In this document: positions 62,061-64,000 of the stretch, piece by piece
How positions within the stretch are numbered: the first letter of the stretch is position 1
Layout of the letters: each line of letters begins with the position of its first letter
Assembly: GCA_018711305.1 (NCBI GenBank)
Contig: DVIL01000048.1
Coordinates: 1-64,000, forward strand
DNA length: 64,000 bases
Direction: 5' to 3'
Origin: Candidatus Coprenecus stercorigallinarum
Lineage (GTDB): Bacteria; Bacteroidota; Bacteroidia; Bacteroidales; UBA932
Program-made: the position numbers and the translations under genes
Notes under the pieces: generated by a model
What the model was told of the DNA's origin: nothing
Database searches by the model: none
The model's input: the letters and a program-made list of their open reading frames with translations, nothing else

Positions 62061-63287
62061 ATGAAAAAGAAAAAAAAGAATAAAGTTGCAAGATGGCTGC
62101 TGGTCATCGCAGCAGCAGCGGTAATTGCCGCCGTGGCATACGGAGCCCTCGGCCCGGACAAGGGCATCCCCGTAACGGTTGGGACACCTGTTACAGGCTC
62201 CATTGTGGAACGTATTCCGGCCAACGGCAAGATCCATCCGGTAACTGAAGTAAAGATCAGCCCGGACGTATCCGGCGAGATAATCGAGCTCAATGTCGAG
62301 GAAGGTGACCGTGTCAGCCGCGGAGACCTGATTATCAAGATAAAGCAGGACGTATACATTTCGCTTAGAGACCGTGCCGTCGCCTCTCTCAACGCCACAA
62401 AGGCGCAGTACCAGCAGCAGAAAGCCAGCTTCAACCAGGCCGAACAGAACTATCAGCGTAACCGGCAGCTGTACGGACAGCGTGCCATATCATTGCAGGA
62501 ATTCCAGACCAGCACTGCCGAATACGAGATGGCCCGGGAACAGCTGAAGGCCGCCGAATACAACATAGAAAGCGCCGCGGCATCCCTCGACGAGGCCGAA
62601 GAGAACCTCACGAAGACAGTCATCTATTCTCCCATAGACGGTATAATTTCCAGCCTCAGTGTGGAGAAAGGCGAGAGAGTGGTAGGGACATCGCAGATGG
62701 CCGGAACTGAAATGCTCAGGATAGCGGACTTCAACATGATGGAAGTTTTAGTGGATGTAAATGAAAACGACATTATCCGCATATCCAAGGGAGATACAGC
62801 CGACATAGAAGTGGATGCATATCCGGGCAGGACATTCAAAGGCATAGTGACCCAAATTGCCAACTCCGCCAAGAACCTCAGCGGAACCGGTACAGCCCTG
62901 ACCGATGTCACCAACTTCGAGGTAAAAGTCCGTATTCTGGCTGATTCCTATGCCGACCTCCTTACCTCTGACCCCATTCCTTTCCGTCCCGGTATGTCCG
63001 CCTCCGTCGAGATAGAGACCGAACACAAGGACTCGGTGATGACAGTACCGCTTCAGGCCATCACTTCCAACAACACCATATTCCTTTATGACAGAACCAC
63101 TTCTACAATAAAGGAAATACCTGTTGCCACAGGTATTCAGGATATAGGGAATATAGAGATAATCCCCGGGACAGAGATTACCGCCTCTACCGAGATTGTC
63201 ACAGGTCCGTACAGTACCATAAACAAGACTCTGACAGACGGCATGAAAGTTGTTCCCCAAGAAGACAAAACAAATGAAAATGAATAA
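62061..63287 (+). CDS. MacA/RND-type periplasmic adaptor (membrane fusion protein)
   Basis: 408 residues. Lys-rich start and one helix (WLLVIAAAAVIAAVAYGALG), barrel-sandwich halves (VKISPDVSGEIIELNVEEGD and VIYSPIDGIISSLSVEKGER), a coiled coil between (KAQYQQQKASFNQAEQNYQR, REQLKAAEYNIESAAASLDE), a beta barrel and a membrane-proximal part. It resembles MacA more than HlyD of bacteriocin exporters, and it overlaps tsaB by 14 or 8 bases. In Bacteroidales tolC-adaptor-tsaB is a common order, so coupling to the peptide exporter is only a possibility. Confidence 0.92.
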   Translation: MKKKKKNKVARWLLVIAAAAVIAAVAYGALGPDKGIPVTVGTPVTGSIVERIPANGKIHPVTEVKISPDVSGEIIELNVEEGDRVSRGDLIIKIKQDVYISLRDRAVASLNATKAQYQQQKASFNQAEQNYQRNRQLYGQRAISLQEFQTSTAEYEMAREQLKAAEYNIESAAASLDEAEENLTKTVIYSPIDGIISSLSVEKGERVVGTSQMAGTEMLRIADFNMMEVLVDVNENDIIRISKGDTADIEVDAYPGRTFKGIVTQIANSAKNLSGTGTALTDVTNFEVKVRILADSYADLLTSDPIPFRPGMSASVEIETEHKDSVMTVPLQAITSNNTIFLYDRTTSTIKEIPVATGIQDIGNIEIIPGTEITASTEIVTGPYSTINKTLTDGMKVVPQEDKTNENE

Positions 63288-64000
63288 AATACTGCTTATT
63301 GAGACGGCCACGGACGTATGCTCGGTTGCCGTTGCAGACGGAGAAAAGATCATATCCTCGGACCGCATTTCAGAACCCCGCAGCCAGGCATCCGGACTTG
63401 CCCCTCTGATACAGAAAACCGTGGCAGAGGCAGGCATGAGTACAAACTGCCTGGATGCTGTAGCCGTCAGCTCAGGGCCGGGCTCCTACACCGGTCTCAG
63501 GGTAGGCGTTTCCACTGCAAAAGGCATCTGCTTCGGGGCGGGCATACCGCTTATCGGTATCGGAACCCTCGATATCATAGCGCAGGGAGCCATCAGATCA
63601 GGTATTCTGAAAAATGACCCGGAAGGCACTGCCATAATTCCCATGATAGATGCCCGCCGCATGGAAGTCTATACAGCCGTTTTCGACCACTGCGGAAACA
63701 GGATAACCGAAGTGGAGGCTGCAGTCCTCGCACCGGACACATTCATAAGGCAGCTGGACACATTCCGCAGACTCGTATTCACAGGAGACGGAGCCGCAAA
63801 ATACGACAGCCTGATTCCGGAACAATACAGGGACAGATGCATCGTCATGCCATCCCATCCCGATGCCGTGGATATGGCGGTACCTGCATTCCGGGCACTG
63901 CAAGAAAAAAGGTTCGAAGACACAGCGTACTTCGAACCCTTTTATCTCAAGGAATTTGTTGCAGCGGACCCGTCACGCAGGATAGAGGCCGTACTGCACG
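63274..64000 (+). CDS. tsaB: tRNA threonylcarbamoyladenosine protein TsaB, partial at right edge
   Basis: Starts at ATG 63274 (or 63280), overlapping the adaptor stop, and runs off the window after about 242 codons. The ASKHA fold start MNKILLIETATDVCSVAVAD, then SSGPGSYTGLRVGVSTAKGI, and AIIPMIDARRMEVYTAVFDH identify TsaB, partner of TsaD in making t6A37 of ANN-decoding tRNAs. The end is near completion (family about 230 residues), so only the tail is missing. Confidence 0.92.
   Translation, partial: MKMNKILLIETATDVCSVAVADGEKIISSDRISEPRSQASGLAPLIQKTVAEAGMSTNCLDAVAVSSGPGSYTGLRVGVSTAKGICFGAGIPLIGIGTLDIIAQGAIRSGILKNDPEGTAIIPMIDARRMEVYTAVFDHCGNRITEVEAAVLAPDTFIRQLDTFRRLVFTGDGAAKYDSLIPEQYRDRCIVMPSHPDAVDMAVPAFRALQEKRFEDTAYFEPFYLKEFVAADPSRRIEAVLH

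Noticed and set aside
60717..63287. tolC and adaptor as certain parts of the peptide exporter
   Set aside because: A strong terminator and separate promoter lie between them, and the adaptor looks MacA-like and overlaps tsaB; a functional link remains only possible.

Overview
The window reads as chromosomal DNA of a member of the Bacteroidales (Bacteroidota), moderately GC-rich by eye. The evidence is an S46 dipeptidyl-peptidase, a SusC-type TonB receptor, a FISUMP lipoprotein, DUF3078 and WbqC-like proteins, an archaeal/eukaryal-type ProS, an lpxD-lpxC-lpxA cluster, and many promoters of the Bacteroidetes form TTTG-N19-21-TAnnTTTG with few Shine-Dalgarno sites. I cannot name genus or species.

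Layout. 1-3.1 kb: a FISUMP lipoprotein running off the left edge, and an ApbE-esterase fusion. 3.3-3.6 kb: two tRNA-Pro genes. 3.7-11.7 kb, minus strand: DPP11, acyl-CoA dehydrogenase, EtfA, EtfB, NfnB, NfnA, an electron-transfer block. 11.7-14.8 kb: a metal-related set (HMA protein, TonB receptor, small Cys-rich protein). 15-16.5 kb: an AraC regulator broken by a stop codon and a sugar acetyltransferase. 17.3-26.6 kb: SppA, TilS, DUF3078, ProS, a Trp-rich lipoprotein and a FadL-like porin. 26.6-30 kb: lipid A genes. 30-36.4 kb: rimP (short), nusA, infB, DUF454 and MATE. 36.4-39 kb: a repeat-rich stretch without intact genes. 39-47.8 kb: class I fumarase, an EreA/ChaN-like protein, an acetyltransferase, an ORF6N remnant, an FtsX/MacB-type permease and a BlaI/BlaR pair. 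47.9-50.9 kb: tRNA-Ser, a wrecked inositol monophosphatase, an HxlR regulator, a degenerate MBL-fold protein and a truncated PNPOx gene. 50.9-57.8 kb: phosphoesterase, LspA, DksA-like protein, guanine deaminase, IleS and CvpA. 57.9-60.6 kb: a peptide-export locus. 60.7-64 kb: TolC, a periplasmic adaptor and TsaB (runs off the right edge).

The strongest candidate for an undescribed system is at 57.8-60.7 kb. A C39-peptidase ABC exporter is followed by two tiny genes, both absent or unnamed in most automatic annotation. Both encode peptides with a double-glycine leader and a helical core carrying a GxxxG motif, which resembles a two-peptide class II bacteriocin. A 48-residue membrane peptide lies upstream, and an outer-membrane channel plus adaptor lie downstream.

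A second theme is intergenic repeats. A 40-nt palindrome occurs in at least six copies (two tandem arrays and one copy that appears to have replaced the end of a gene). Two compound hairpins share a GC-rich core inside different, locus-specific long stems. A 29-bp inverted repeat copies the 3' end of tRNA-Pro(CGG). Several genes nearby are broken (AraC, DUF454 copy, ORF6N, IMPase, PNPOx), so the repeat-rich intervals look like sites of turnover.
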